Positions 44,558 through 57,801 of a DNA stretch of 64,000 bases are shown in pieces. Where the stretch lies: positions 402,058,216 to 402,122,215 of the forward strand of contig CAKMRJ010001112.1 in the NCBI GenBank assembly GCA_928212115.1, written 5' to 3'. The position numbers and the translations under genes were made by a program. The DNA comes from Lactuca virosa. Taxonomy: Eukaryota > Streptophyta > Magnoliopsida > Asterales > Asteraceae. Below the pieces are notes generated by a model, which saw only the letters and a list, made by a program, of their open reading frames with translations, ran no database searches and was not told the origin of the DNA. The stretch's first letter is position 1. Every line of letters begins with the position of its first letter.

Positions 44558-47500
44558 ATGGTGACTACGAGATCCATACGATGGGATATGTTACTGAACA
44601 TAGTACCGATGAGATAATTACGATAATTGCGATAGTGATGTTATATGCAATTGGGAATGATGGAAGAGGATAACAGTGAGCGAGTACGTAGAGAGTATTA
44701 TAATGATAACACTTTGAATACATGGTGATGAGTTCTATTTATATTAAACATAATGACGACTATGCGACTTGGAGCAGAGAGTTCAAGGATTTGCTTAGAC
44801 AACATATCACTGAATGACTGAATTTCTGCTGAGATCTCGCAGACCTTACTAGAGGACTTGCATGGTATCATTAATCGAATAATTGATAAGCTGACAAGTT
44901 AATATGATAGGTTGGTTGGCAGGTTTGAAGAGTAGATTACAGATATGCATACTGCTAATAAGAGTGGTCAGGTAACTCGGATAAAGAGACCTTGTCTTGG
45001 AGGTTCATCTGGGAAAGAGGAAGTGGGCACGTGGCCCAACTCTGCTGACAAATATCAAGATGTTTAACGTTGTTGTGTCAGAACTGGAGGTCAGAAGAAC
45101 CATGCCATATGTGGTAAGGGTGGAAGGACCCCTGTGTCCGTACCTCGCAAGTTTAAATGTGACAAGCACGATTAGAAGCGACATGCTCGCCAGAACTGCT
45201 TACTACAGTGGATTTATGTCTTGGTTGCATTAGGGCTAAATGCACGTGTCTAGAGATAGGGGTGGCATATGTCCCGGTATTTGTGGTTTGCAAGAAGTGG
45301 GGTAGGGCCTCAATACATAGTATGAATGTATTTTTTTGTTTTATGTTGTCATCGTCATATCGTTGTTACATATGTTTGGGTATATATAACGGGCTATGTA
45401 CTAGTTATAGTGTGACTATGTTTGGGAAGTTTCATGAGTACGTCTACGTAGCCTCAAAAATTCGTTACTCGACTGCCTTAGTGATTACGAATAGTAGTTC
45501 TTCAAATCGTTTATATCTTGTGCTTTGACGATTAGTTGGTTCGTGATTTTTTTGAAGCCTAATCCATTCCCTTCTGGTTGAGATTGTTGATGATAAGACG
45601 ATAACGGTTACCTATGGTTACCGAGGTTGCACTTTAGAGGTCCTTGGCGGGAGGTTACCGGTTGGTTTATTAGCGATGCAGGAGTTACGTTTGATAACGA
45701 AAATAGTTGGATGGGCAAGTTGGTGTCGGGATTGTTTGTCTTCACAAACAAGTACGGGTTCAGACCCATGTGGGGAGAACCATCGATTAAGAGTGATACC
45801 TTAGTCGGAGTATGGAAATATGTGTGGTCGTAGGGCTTGGAGTTACTCGTTGTGTTACAGTGCAGAGTATTTAGCTATTAGGAAAAATACATATGGTGAC
45901 AAAGAATAAAAGGTGGTTAAGAATGGAGCAGGCCGTTTGAGAGTTTCGTGGGCGTTTCCTTTGAATATTTGTTGGGGATACCATCCGTGCACCAGCTGGG
46001 GTTGCGTATTAGTCTAATTTTGGGGTGTCGCATAGTGGAGTTTCGTGTGGAGGAAGGTCTACTTAGTTTTGTAAAATGATTGATCACTTAGATTCTGAAT
46101 CGTATGACTCGTTTAAGATAGGCTGGGACTGGATCCATCAACGGACATCAGAAGAGGTTCGTTGGATTCCAAGTGCGGGAATAATACTCACCGTGATAAG
46201 AGTTTGAGTACTACATAAACCTCAATATGGTAAGGAAGACTTGAGTCGCCTATTGTAAATTTTGAAATCTCTAGCCCTTATAGTTGACATACAGGAGAAA
46301 AAAAAGCAGACAACCACCCAAGATGGATGATTCGGTTCAGGAATGGGGTATCCTTGCGGCCTATTATGTATTCAAGAATATCGCGAGTTCGATCGTTATT
46401 GCGGGTGCAACTTGTTTTGGGTAAGTATCCATCATGGGTTTTGAGTCATCTACATCCACTCACATTTTAGGTGTTTGGTTAGGCACTAGTTTAGGATTAG
46501 GGGTAAGAGTCCCCTTCCCTGTTCTTGTTTGATAAAGTCTTGGAAGTGGGAGGCGTGGTCCAAAAATGGGATAGTATTGCGTAGTTTCCTAGGGTTCGAT
46601 ACTTTATTTTGTTCTTAGCTACTACAATTATGGGTTTTAGGATGAATGTGTTATACCTATAGGCCAATGGGGATGACGGTAAGGCCAGTGAGTTGTTGTG
46701 AGATGAAGGAATGGTAATTGGAAATCTACAAGTTGTGGAATGATGTATGGACATACAATTGGTTGGTATTATATGCATGTTAGACTAATTACCCTGTTTG
46801 TTTGGTAACTGATTGATGAAGGTAACATGGTGTACCATTCGATACAAGGTACGAGACCTTGGGTACGAAGAGAAACAATGTAAGAGTGTGAGTTGGGTGC
46901 ACCGGTGGAAGATCGTTAGGCAGTGTATATGATACGCCTCGTTCATGTAGTTAAAAGTATTGATTTGTCTGGAAGACAGCTAGAATGCTAGATTTGTATG
47001 GATGTGTGTCAAAACCATTACCCTGACGAGATATTGAGGAGGTGTTGGTCAAGATATTGCTTCATTTAGGAGTGGTAGAGTTCCTTGTTAAGATATTACC
47101 CAGTTTCATGTCTGAAGAAGTAGGAATGATCGCCAGCCTTGGAGGGTCAGTATCAGAGATTTCAGAGCATAAGTTTTAAACTTATGGGAGCTTTGCAAGG
47201 AGTTGGAAAATATTGTTAGGCATGGTTTGTGATTTCAATGGCGAGATAACTTACTATCTCGGTAAAGTAAATGTAGTTGTTGAGGCTCTTACTCAAAATT
47301 AGGCTAATGAGCCACTCCGGGAGTGCTCTCTATGAATGGTAGTGTTTACTGCTCTTTTGGAGGTGATGAAAAGGTACATGAAGTGAAGTTTTTGGATGAG
47401 AATGCTAAATGAAAGAGAGTTGAAGGCAATATTCTGATTATTAATTTGGATAGTTGGGGTTATTTGACATCCTGGTTAGGTCCGTGTTCATATACTGGGG

Positions 47501-48228
47501 GGTAGCAAGAAGATATATACGCTTGGGAGGTCGTAGCCAGACACAGGATGCTCATTTCTATGGTCTCTAATAAAGACATAAGATTTACGCCTCGATTTTG
47601 AGTGAATGTTTCATAAGGCAATGGATATTTAGTGGCGAATTAGCACAAATTCCACTCTTGTATTGGCATGTCGTCAATCATTTTATGTTGTGATAAGAAG
47701 TGCATGACGCCTATGTATTCGGCGAGCTCGAGCATTGAGCATTGGGGAGCATATATAATTGTGCTTAAAATGAACGAGTTGGTTTAGATGGAGCGGTAAC
47801 GATTAGTTACCACATAAGGTCGACATATGAGTATGTCATGGAAATGAGTGTTTCGGTTTCATAAGAGATGAAACCTAGGACCTCGGTGCATAGGTCCATA
47901 CAAGGTTATTGTTCGAGTGAGAATGTAGCGTATCTATTAGAACTGTCAGATGAATTGAGGTGGATTCACAACATTTTGTTATGTGTCTCAGCTTCGGAAA
48001 TAAATGGTGAATAAAATAGCAGTGGTTTCACTTAAAGGATTTCATACTTTCAAATACTAAATTATGTTGGAAGGACGATGGTTATTCTGGAGAGGAAGGA
48101 AAAGATTCTGCAGAACAAAGAGGTCGGGTTAGTAGAAGGTCAGTAGTAGCATCGAAGAGCCAGAGAAGGAAAGACAAGTGTTTTATCAATAGTTGATTGT
48201 TAACCATGACTTCGAGGACGAAGTCTGA
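44558..48228 (+). pseudogene. Gypsy-C gag-pol, heavily decayed
   Basis: Recognisable remains in order: gag start MVTTR (44558), a CCHC relic near 45165-45205, a protease-like stretch near 45600-45800, the RNase H end DYDCEITYYLGKVNVVVEAL near 47230-47290, an integrase core relic (KDIRFTPRF near 47570) and the C-terminal LELSDELRWIH near 47935. Many stops and frameshifts occur, and I cannot see an intact RT. The reading ends at TGA 48226-48228, followed by the PPT AGTGGGGGAGAGT (48233-48245). Confidence 0.72.
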
Positions 48229-48245
48229 TTCGAGTGGGGGAGAGT

Positions 48246-48312
48246 TGTAACGCCCCGTTTTCCGTTTAGTTATTTAATAATAGAAAATAAGTATAAATAC
48301 GAACTAATAATG

Positions 48313-48362
<50 letters not shown>

Positions 48363-50464
48363 TAAGGAATGAGTATTTGAGGGAAATTTAATGATATTTC
48401 ACATTAGGGGCTTAAAGGGTCACGTTTGGAAACCTTAGAATGGAAATGTTTTTGTTTATGGGGTAGAAACTGCCATTTTGAGAAAGCTAGGGGTAGAAAA
48501 TGAAATTTTCGAATTTAAGCCATAATTGGCGATAGGAGGATACGAGATCTAAAATTACATTCTAACGTGGCGATTCCTTCATATGTTAATATATATAAAC
48601 ATTAAAATTAATTAATTAATAATAATAATAACCCTAAACTCTCATATCAAGTGGGGGTAACAAAAAGAAATAACGAGAGATAAGAAAGCGGCAGGGAGAA
48701 AAGAAAGGTGATGCCGGAAGTGTTGTATCGCCGGAAAGGGGAAGTAGTCAAGGTGTTTATTGGTGGTGTCGAGCATCTCTCCAAAGTAAGCCTTTAAACA
48801 TCTTTTCTTCTTTTTTCGAAATCAAAACCACCACCATGGGTGGTGGCAGCCACTGTCGGCTACCCTATCATGGTGGCAGTAAGTGGTTGTGTTACTAAGG
48901 TGGTTGTGTTCAAAGGTAGGGTCTAGGGGGCGATTTGATGCAAGAAAACCCTAACCCTAATTGACAAACCCTAATAATGGCAATCTACTTTGTTTCTCCT
49001 AAAAGGAATGAACTTTGGTGTGGGAGATTGAGATTTTTATTGGATTTTTGACTCAATAGGTTGTCACTACTGTTAGTGACTTGATTCCAGAAAATAGTTC
49101 ATTTTGGATTGGGTCTTAATGGGTTAAGAAGCTAATTAACCCTAAAAAGTCAAAGTTGTAAATTTCTGGAAATGCCCTAATTTGTCCAGATCTTTTAAAG
49201 ATCATATCTCGGTCATGGAAACCCTTTTTGGTCGAAACCAAAACCCAAAGTTTCATATTTGAGTCATGTACACTTCATTAGTTTTGACCGGAAACCAGAA
49301 ATGCCTCTAACTAGGGTGAAATCGATAATTTACCCAGACCGGTCCGTAATGAACTGTTTTGCGAGGTAGTTTTGTAAAAATCGCCAGAAATTATAGAAAA
49401 ATCGTACAGAGGTGTGCGAATACTACTTTTAATTCTATGGACCTGAAATTCACTTTTGTAAAGCAGTTTTTAAAAATAAGGTGATTAAGAAGGGCAAAAC
49501 AGGTACCGAACAGAGCATAACTTCTATGTAAAAATTTGGAAAATTAACCCATGAGCCATTTGTACTTTTGAGATATCAAAGGACCATAACCTAACTCTTT
49601 TTGGTCATTATTAGGAAGTTGAAGGTTGATCTGGTTAGAAGCGGTGTTTGGATTATTTGAAGGATGTTTGACTACTTGAGGTGAGTTCCTGGCTTCATAA
49701 CCTTAGGGTATTATATGCCTACTGTTAGGTCGGGTGAGACTAGGAACTATATGGTTGATAGTTAAGGTAATACTTGTTGCATTAGTTATATTTGATGTAC
49801 TTATTTGTTATGTGGAATGTATATGAATGATATGTTTGGGATCGACGGATGAATACCGAGTCGATATGTTTGGGCTTGACGGCTGAATACCGAGCCGACT
49901 GACTGAAGGCCATTGTGCTAAGTCAGGGGGACCAAAGGCGGAAATGCCAAGTCCGTGGATTCGACGGCTGAATATTGAGTCTTTATTTGGGTGTTGATTG
50001 GGATGTGTTCCCAAATAGACACGAGATGTATGATTTTGATGTTTATATATTATATGGATGCTTGTATATTTGTTGATGGCATGGAATGTAGGAGTAGGGT
50101 GTAATACTTCTATTGTTATGTTGTGTTGGAATTCGCTAAGCTTCGTGCTTACCCTTTTCTTTATAAAATGATTATTACAGGTACATATGGTATGAATGAG
50201 GCTTTAGCTTCACTGTACACTAGCGTGGTTGAAGATTGGGTCCTTGTCACAGACTCTTGATATGGGCTTTTAAGAATATTAGTTTTCCGTTGTTGTTTTG
50301 AAGTATAAATGGATTAATATTGTTGGAAGTATGTTTTGATTTTGAAATGTTATTTGAATACTTGAAACTTAACAATTTTGGTTAATTAAGGAATTTAATG
50401 GTTTTTATTATAAATATAAATGTTTTCAAAAGTTTAAATTTTTTGTAATTTTTGGGACGTTATA
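48246..50464 (+). repeat. Gypsy-C 3' LTR (2,219 bp)
   Basis: TGTAACGCCCCG to GACGTTATA. It contains an AAT/TAA microsatellite at about 48307-48361. It serves as the reference that orders the three 5' LTR pieces. Repeated CGACGGCTGAATACCGAG-like words lie near 49850-49980. Confidence 0.88.
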
Positions 50465-50897
50465 GTATTTGTTGGTATGTTTATATGTATACCAAGCTTT
50501 GCTCGATGTCGGACATTGTCCGATGCCGGGCGGGGCCCGATGCTGGACATTGTCTGATGTCGGGTGGGGCCCGATGAAGGGGTCGGGCCCACGATATGTT
50601 TATATGTGATTATGTGTATGGTATGTGGTAGTTTGGGGAAGCTTCATAAGCTTTGTGTTTACGGTTTTCAGTTTTGGTTTTAGGTACTTCTTGTAGCAAA
50701 GGGAAGAGCTCAGGATGACTGCAGTACACACGCCATTATGTTTAGCCTGTGATGATTACTCTGATGTTTTGATTTGGAAACTCTGATAATAATGCTTTGA
50801 GATATTTTGACTTATGTTTGATGAAATGTTTTGATAACTATTGTTTTATTTAATAATTAAAAATGACATTTTTGGTCATGAATTTTGGGATGTTACA
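50465..50897 (+). repeat. Gypsy-A 3' LTR, second part
   Basis: It continues the LTR from 14768: further CGGGC...GCCCG units (about 50500-50590), then the GGGGAAGCTTCATAAGC block and an end reading GGGATGTTACA, as in Gypsy-B. The first five bases may be part of the target site of Gypsy-C. Confidence 0.82.
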
Positions 50898-51372
50898 GTT
50901 CAAGCTGGTGAGATACACTGACTCCGATCATGGTGGATGTAGCATCGATCGGAAAAGTACTTTAGGAGGAGTTCAAATGCTTGGAAATAGATTGGTAAGC
51001 TGGTCCAACAAAAAGCAGACATCAGTGGCTTGTTCTACCGCTGAAGCCGAATATGTTGCCACTGGAAGGTGTTGTGCTCAGATTCTATGGATTCAAAATT
51101 AGCTCTTGGATTATGGTATAAACTTCTCAAAGACACCCATCTGTTGTGGCAACACCAGCGCCATTCAGATGATACAAAGTCCAGTGCAACATTCCACGAC
51201 CAAGTACATCGACATTCATCATCATTTCATCAGGGACATAGTTTAAAAGGGAAAAGTGGAGTTGTTCTACATTCCATCCACTGATTAGTTGGCTGACATT
51301 TTCACTAAGGCGTTGGATGAAAATACTTTGAACAAATTGATTGCAGATCGTGGCATGCTTTCAATGACTTAA
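50898..51372 (+). pseudogene. Copia-G RNase H, C-terminal part (broken)
   Basis: It begins mid-domain at KLVRYTDSDHGGCSIDRKST and includes the SWSNKKQTSVACSTAEAEYV motif with the catalytic Glu near 51045, then the LADIFTKALDE end typical of copia RNase H. In-frame stops occur near 51100, 51243 and 51285; the normal end is TAA at 51370-51372. Confidence 0.87.
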
Positions 51373-53542
51373 TTGTTCTCTAACTTTTAATTTAACATTG
51401 CTTTTGTTTGCTTGCTGAAAAACACAAAAAAACAAACACTACTTTTATTATGTTTATAGACGTTTACATAGTATGTTCAATTTTTTTACAGGTATTCTTT
51501 CCTCTCTTATATATATATTTCTGGCCTATCTAAGATTTATCTACATCTCCTTTCTTTAGATTTTACAAGAGCTGAAAGATCTCAATGCTCTTGGTGTTGA
51601 GATAAAGAGTAGCATCATGTCCTCTTCGTATTGAGGATACCTTATTTCTCCTCCACTCACTGTTATGGATGCAAAGAGAAACCATCAATACAGTAACTCT
51701 TGTTTTCATTTACTGACTCATAATCCGAAAAAACCTCGAATTCCCTCATGTTGACTCGTTGATTACAAAGACTAATCTTTAATTATCTCTTGCTCCTGAT
51801 GAACATGAAGCTTGGAATCCATCTGTAACACTTCAATAATAAAAGGCTTCATCACTTGTGGTATAATGTGTTGTTTTTGTGTGATATGGTTGATCTTGTT
51901 TGTTCTCTTTTATAGCTGAAATTTCAAGTGGTAGATATCTCGGAAAATGGAAGTGTATTTATGACCATTCAATTCCAATGATTTGATGGATCGAGTCTTT
52001 ATCACCTTTCTGAAAAAGCTGCACATATTTTGTTGTTTAAACTATTTTCTTGTTTGACTAACTCTTTTGTTTGTATTCTTATATTTTTTTATTATTTTGT
52101 ACCATTTTTAAAGAGAATCTGACACTGGAAATTCTAAGCCTAGTATGCAACTTTTGATGCATCATCGTCCCTAGAAATAGGCTACTGTATGTGACAAAAT
52201 CTCTCTAAGTTTCTCATCAGCGAGACCATCTGCTGAGAACATTGAGTCACCCACTCGCGTTGACTGTCTAGCATTTTCTAAACTTTCTAAGTGAGATTGC
52301 CCGGTCCAAATAAAAAATTGATAAAAAGGCTTGGGTGTTTATCTCTATTTAACTATCTTGCTTGACCTTGTCCCTGGAATCATGCTTGTCGTATGCATCA
52401 AGTCTCATGTTCTGCTGAAACATTGAGCAAAACCCAATGGCTTACCCTGATTGCATAGTCATCAACGTAAGAGATATTTGTCTGGTCCTTAAATGACAAA
52501 GGGTTTTTCATGTCCCTGACCTCCTAGTCTAAGGTATGACATGGTACCATTATGAATTAACGGTGAATCTTTGATTCTAGATTGCAACTTACTCTATGAT
52601 ACAGAAGTTTAAACCACTTCTTGTTGATGAGTTAAACTGTTAATGATTCATGCTGATTTCACCTCAGCGTAACTAAAACAATCCATTCTCTCCATAAGTC
52701 TTCTAAAATAGAACTTGATGATTCACCATGTAAAACCACACACCGATAAAAGTTCAAAAGTATGTTTCGATGGTTAGACTATGTACCATAGGCTATCACA
52801 CGCACCAATCCATTCTTGCCCTTATATTCTTCTTTAAAGTTTTATGATTTAGCATAATGTACCATATGCTGATGAGAACTTGACAAATCTGTGTTGATGG
52901 GTCTATCATTGTCCGTGATATATTACACGCACCTTTTCACTCTTGCCATTTTTCTTCTAATAAAAGTGATTTATGATTCAGCGTATGAAACCACATGCTG
53001 ATGAGATCTCGCAATACTATGTAGATAAATAATAGTTTAAACCCACACTATCAGGAGACATCACAATCCTATGCTAGACTACAAAGTTGCATCACTGATA
53101 CTCTCCTACAGTTTTGATCTCATACTGATGTCAAAAGGGGGAGAATAATCTTTCCTAAGCTGAAGAAACTACTGGATGTTTAAGATATTCAACTAAGCAC
53201 AATATAGAGGGAAAATTGGATGTTAGATGTTCTCTTTCCTAAGCTGAAGAAACTACTGGATATTCAACCAAGCACAATCTAAGGGGGAGTTAAGATGATT
53301 TAAAAAATCTCAGCTCATATTCATCCTCAACTAATCATTTCTTCGTTCGTCAGATGCACTTCATAACCGAGCTACAACGGCTGTCTCAACTGCTTGAAAA
53401 TCAAAAAATGGGAAGTCGCTCTTATTCTCAGGAGGAGCATTTGTTATAGCTGAAGAGTTCAAATTTCATTCTTCTTATCAAAGGGACCACAAGCTAAAGA
53501 ATTTATTGAAGATTAGTTTTGACATCATCAGATAGGGGAGAT
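51373..53542 (+). other. Copia-G 3' region with repeats and multiple polypurine tracts
   Basis: No coding frame is supported. A 50-60-bp direct repeat (TTTCCTAAGCTGAAGAAACT) begins near 53150 and 53231. Several imperfect units with CATATGCTGATGAG-like palindromic words lie at 52650-53020. AAAGGGGGAG (near 53130), TAAGGGGGAG (near 53280) and ATAGGGGAGA (near 53532) are polypurine tracts; the last touches the LTR. Confidence 0.7.
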
Positions 53543-54016
53543 TGTAAGGTCACACTTTATGATCTGATGAGTCAAACACTATACACATCCATCAGCATCA
53601 GTGTGTACTCTACAACATCAACAATGCCAGCATATCAAGATTAACAGTGTCATCATATATATTAGTTATTCTATGTAATCTTTTGTATATTAGGTAATGA
53701 TATAGATAAGTATAGAATAGATCACATATCCGATATCTTTGTGATAAGATCGGTTCTTAGTTTAGATTAGACGCAATCCCCTCAATCCAGGGATATACTT
53801 GTGTAGATTAGTTTATATACAACATTAGGGTAAACCCTAATTTTGTGAGTTCGACTTTGTGACAACCCGTCATCTCGGTGAAGTCAAAAACCTTTCTTAG
53901 TGAAAGAACAATTTGGAGAACTTATTGAGTCATTTATTTTCTCTTCTTTATTTTTCTTAGATTGGTTTACGTTTGTTCTTAATATTTGAAGTGTATCCAG
54001 TTGATACAAACCTTCA
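53543..54016 (+). repeat. Copia-G 3' LTR (474 bp)
   Basis: It starts TGTAAGGTCAC directly after the PPT; the right edge is placed at CCTTCA because it mirrors the TGTAAGG start. No second LTR is in the window, so the end could move by a few bases. Confidence 0.68.
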
Positions 54017-55088
54017 CTTTTGTTATAGGAAACACTAAAAAACTATCTGAAAATCAAGAGCAAACTCATACCAAATCCATCTTTAGATTAAATATACGAT
54101 TATAGAGAAATGAATCATATATAAAAAAACTATATAAGCTAAAACTTTGAGCAAAACTTTGGTCGAACACTTGGAAGCCATGTAAATATAGATAAGGAAA
54201 CCAGACTTAGCTTATTAGGATGGAAGAAATACATATATTGGAAGAAATAAACAAAACATGAAATTAGAGTATATTAGCGTTGAAACGTACCCGAATCAAC
54301 TTCTTGGGTATGACGGAAGGCCTTTGAAAATGATTGTTGTTGGGGTCACCACCTCCGTCGTAACCTCCAACACAATATTGACAGAAATATGGCAGTTGAT
54401 GCTTCCTTCAAACGCAAAGGATCTGATGCTTCCTTCAAACTCAGAATGCTAATTCCTTAATACCCACTATGATGATTGATGAAGTGGGGGTGGAAATCGG
54501 GAAATTGTCGGCCAAACCACATACCAAGAAGGAACGTAAAATGGATGATTCAGACTCCGAAATCTAATCGAATAGGAGATAGGGAAAAATGAAGGGGAAG
54601 AAGAGAAGTGGAGACGTCGGAGAAGAGGGTTGATACCGATAAGAGAAACGGGGAGAAAACCATTTGTCATAAGATAATAAACCGTGTGATCTAAGCGGAG
54701 AATAAGAAGTGAAAATTCTCAATCTGATTTCTAGAACGCCGATTTCTTGAGGAGTTTGGAGGAAGCTGGTAGCAATTTCCATAGCTTGAGACAAAACATC
54801 ATCGAGAATGGGATTTAGGAAACAAAGATGTTTTTATATTGGAATTGACATTAGTCGACACCAATCCCATTTTTATTAGTTTAGACTGGCGGTGGAATCA
54901 GGCACGGCAAGCCATTTCTTATTGCTTTATACTGGCGATGGATTCAGACAGGGGATAGAAGGCGATGACTAAGCAATATAGACGAAATTTGCTAAAGTAC
55001 TTCGAAAAGGGACAACATATGTAAAATTAAAAGAAAATTTGGGCCAAAAATATCATCAGACAAAGATTATTGTTCCTAAGACTTACAA

Positions 55089-55142
<54 letters not shown>

Positions 55143-56061
55143 TTTTTTATTAAAGATTAATGGCATAGTATGTTAGTTTTTTGCCTTCAATGATTGTCTA
55201 CATAGTTTGTTGTTCTCTAGATAAGGATAAAGCTTCTTGTTTGTAATGGCTAATACTGGTTTTGTGTGTTATTATAATTTTACCTATACATTGTCTTCGT
55301 AACATTATTTTAATATTTTACAGATGATGGTCCATTGAGATTCTGAAAAAATAGAGATCTTGAGATTCAAGCTCAGCCACATATAGCTTATTTGTCGTTC
55401 AAATGCTCTAGCGGACTGGCGTGACATGCCTAATCGTAAATGATTATATGATGGAGATATATAATCATATATGATTATACATGTTTATACATATATTTCG
55501 AATCATAAATAATTATACATATATTTATGTTCACAAAATGATTAATCATATATGATTATAGTGATTGGTGACCGAGGTGACGGTGGTAGATGTGACAAAG
55601 GTGGTAATGATGAGGTCGGTTGGTGGCGAAGGTGGTGGTGGTGGTGCTGGGGAAGGTGACCGAGGGGGGGGGGGGGGGGGGAGGGGGGGGGGGGGGGGGG
55701 AACGGTGGTGATGCATAAAAAGGGAACATAAATATTTTATCATTAAAAAGTTAAGAGATTAATCAATATATTGAAGAAAATGGATTGGATTTTCATAAGT
55801 AAATATAATATCAATCAAGTTTCCAACTGACAACGAAATTTATCAATATAAAGATGTAGGGAATTTATTTCTTTAAACCCTTTTTATTCTTCTTGCCACC
55901 TACACGCCATTTTATATTTTATCTTTCATCTCACTTCCATCTTTCGCAATACACAACACAAGTAATCAATTTCTTCCAATCCATTACTAATGTACAGGTA
56001 CTAAAGCATTATATGCAAGTTAAGGATACACCCGAGAGATAGATAGATAGATAGATAGATT

Positions 56062-56095
<34 letters not shown>

Positions 56096-56413
56096 TGAGC
56101 AGGTTCAAGAAAGTGATGAACCCTTCCAACAATGTCAACTTCATCTAATGCCAATTGCCAACCCAATGAATGGTGATCTTAGAGGTATCATTGGTACCTT
56201 CGATACCAGTCTCATCTATTACCCCTACTTTGTCCACCCTAACTACTAGTAGGATGATCACAAAGGCAACCACTCATCCACCTAACTACTAGTAGGATGA
56301 TCACAAAGGTAACCATGCAATTTGTAAGAATTTAATGAAATGTTAAGATTATGCCTAATCACTATTTTGACATTCTAATTTGAAATGGGTCATTTCGAAC
56401 CAAGGGTTTGATG
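54017..56413. other. Unassigned AT-rich DNA
   Basis: No gene or element is supported. Present: a diverged direct repeat of about 40 bp at 54873-54953, an AT run at about 55092-55141, an inverted AT-rich segment (TATAATCATATATGATTATA) near 55459, a GGT-rich stretch ending in a G tract, GATA/GAGA microsatellites at 56039-56096, and a 34-bp direct repeat at 56238 and 56281. Confidence 0.6.
55664..55700 (+). repeat. Poly-G tract, 18 G - A - 18 G
   Basis: An almost uninterrupted 37-base G tract preceded by GGT repeats. A true tract could form a quadruplex; homopolymers this long are also a common assembly error. Confidence 0.75.
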
Positions 56414-56418
56414 GATTA

Positions 56419-57728
56419 TGTCACACCCCCAAACCAGACGGCGGAAACGTCCGGGGGTGGAGGACTTCGTTTGTAGTATCACAACACATGCATCATAGTA
56501 ATCAAAGTACAAAGGTAACCATTGTATTTAAAAAGTATAAGTATTTACATGTGTTCAATCATTGTATATTGAAACCAAAATAGTTATACAAAAGAAGAAG
56601 ATATGACTCAAAGTAGCTCCATCTTCTCAAAAAGCTCGAGGAGTACCTGTTTATTGTTTCCCTGAGAATACAAGTAATTTGAAAAGGGAGTATCAACATA
56701 AAGTTGAGTGAGTGCATAAGTGTTTATGCTTAAAAGGGTGTCTCTGTATCTTGCATATGTAAACTGTTCCAGAAAATCCTATATTTTCTGTTGTATATGA
56801 AAAGTAGTTTTATTCTCATAAAACCGTTCTATTGGTAAACCAATGTTCTGTATTTGTAAAACTTGTAAATGAGAGTGTGCCTGGCTTCACCAGCTGTTAT
56901 TGAAAACTGTATTGAACCATTGTAGTTTGTATTCTGTAAACTGGTACTTTGAAGGTGTACTTACGTTTAGTTGATTATACACCAACGTATTGTTAATATC
57001 TTTTTAATGAGTTATTATAACCATACTAAGACATGATGGCCTGAAACAAACGCTTTGTGGGCGTTTAAACTGTTGATAACGATTGCCACTCATTGGCGTG
57101 TATGCCTGACTGTAGCTAGCAGCCTGAGTGTGGGGTTCTCAATCCCGATATAGATCTACACACAACTTGTTTCGATCCCCTGGATGGAGATTCTGGTTAT
57201 AATGTCAGGACTTTACCTTGGTTGTCTAAATGAATTAAACAACCTGAATTGAATGACTCATAAAAAGCATATAAACGTTACATGTATATTAGTCATGAAA
57301 ACCCAATCATTCTGAAATAAATGATTGACAGTATGTTCTTGAATTAGTATTCCGAACATGTATTTGATAATTGTAAAACCTTGATTTGTTTTGAATCAAA
57401 ACCCTTGTTTCTTGTAAAACAGTGTATTCTAGTATACTTGAATCATGAATTATTGTTCTATGTATCATAAATTATACCTATTATAATTTATATGTACTTT
57501 CTGAATCGGTATTTAACTATTTTTGCATGTAACCCCTTGCTCAACATGTTACAAAGGTATTTGAACTGATGAAATAACTTTTATATTTATATACATACAC
57601 AATTCTATATATAAGTAAAATTTAAACGACACTCGGACAAATAACCGGTACTATAAGCCCACATCCAAACAAGGAAAAGGACCCAGAATGAGTTATCAGT
57701 CCTAAGCCTTTAAATCTTATTTATATAC

Positions 57729-57801
<73 letters not shown>

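Larger units (their letters stand above)
50898..54016 (+). mobile_element. Copia-G: 3' end of a Sirevirus-like copia element
   Basis: RNase H end, a 2.2-kb 3' region, PPT and 3' LTR on the plus strand. The left part lies beyond the window because Gypsy-A was inserted within RNase H. Three G-rich polypurine tracts (about 53131, 53282 and 53531) and a long 3' region are Sirevirus features. Confidence 0.82.

Noticed and set aside
54467..54794. Overlapping minus-strand frames that might be a host exon
   Set aside because: Short, low-complexity Ser/Pro/Phe-rich translations without recognised motifs, splice support or homologous copy in the window.
55546..55743. Proline-rich minus-strand frame
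   Set aside because: It is produced by the GGT repeats and poly-G tract; no start context, domain or neighbour supports a protein.
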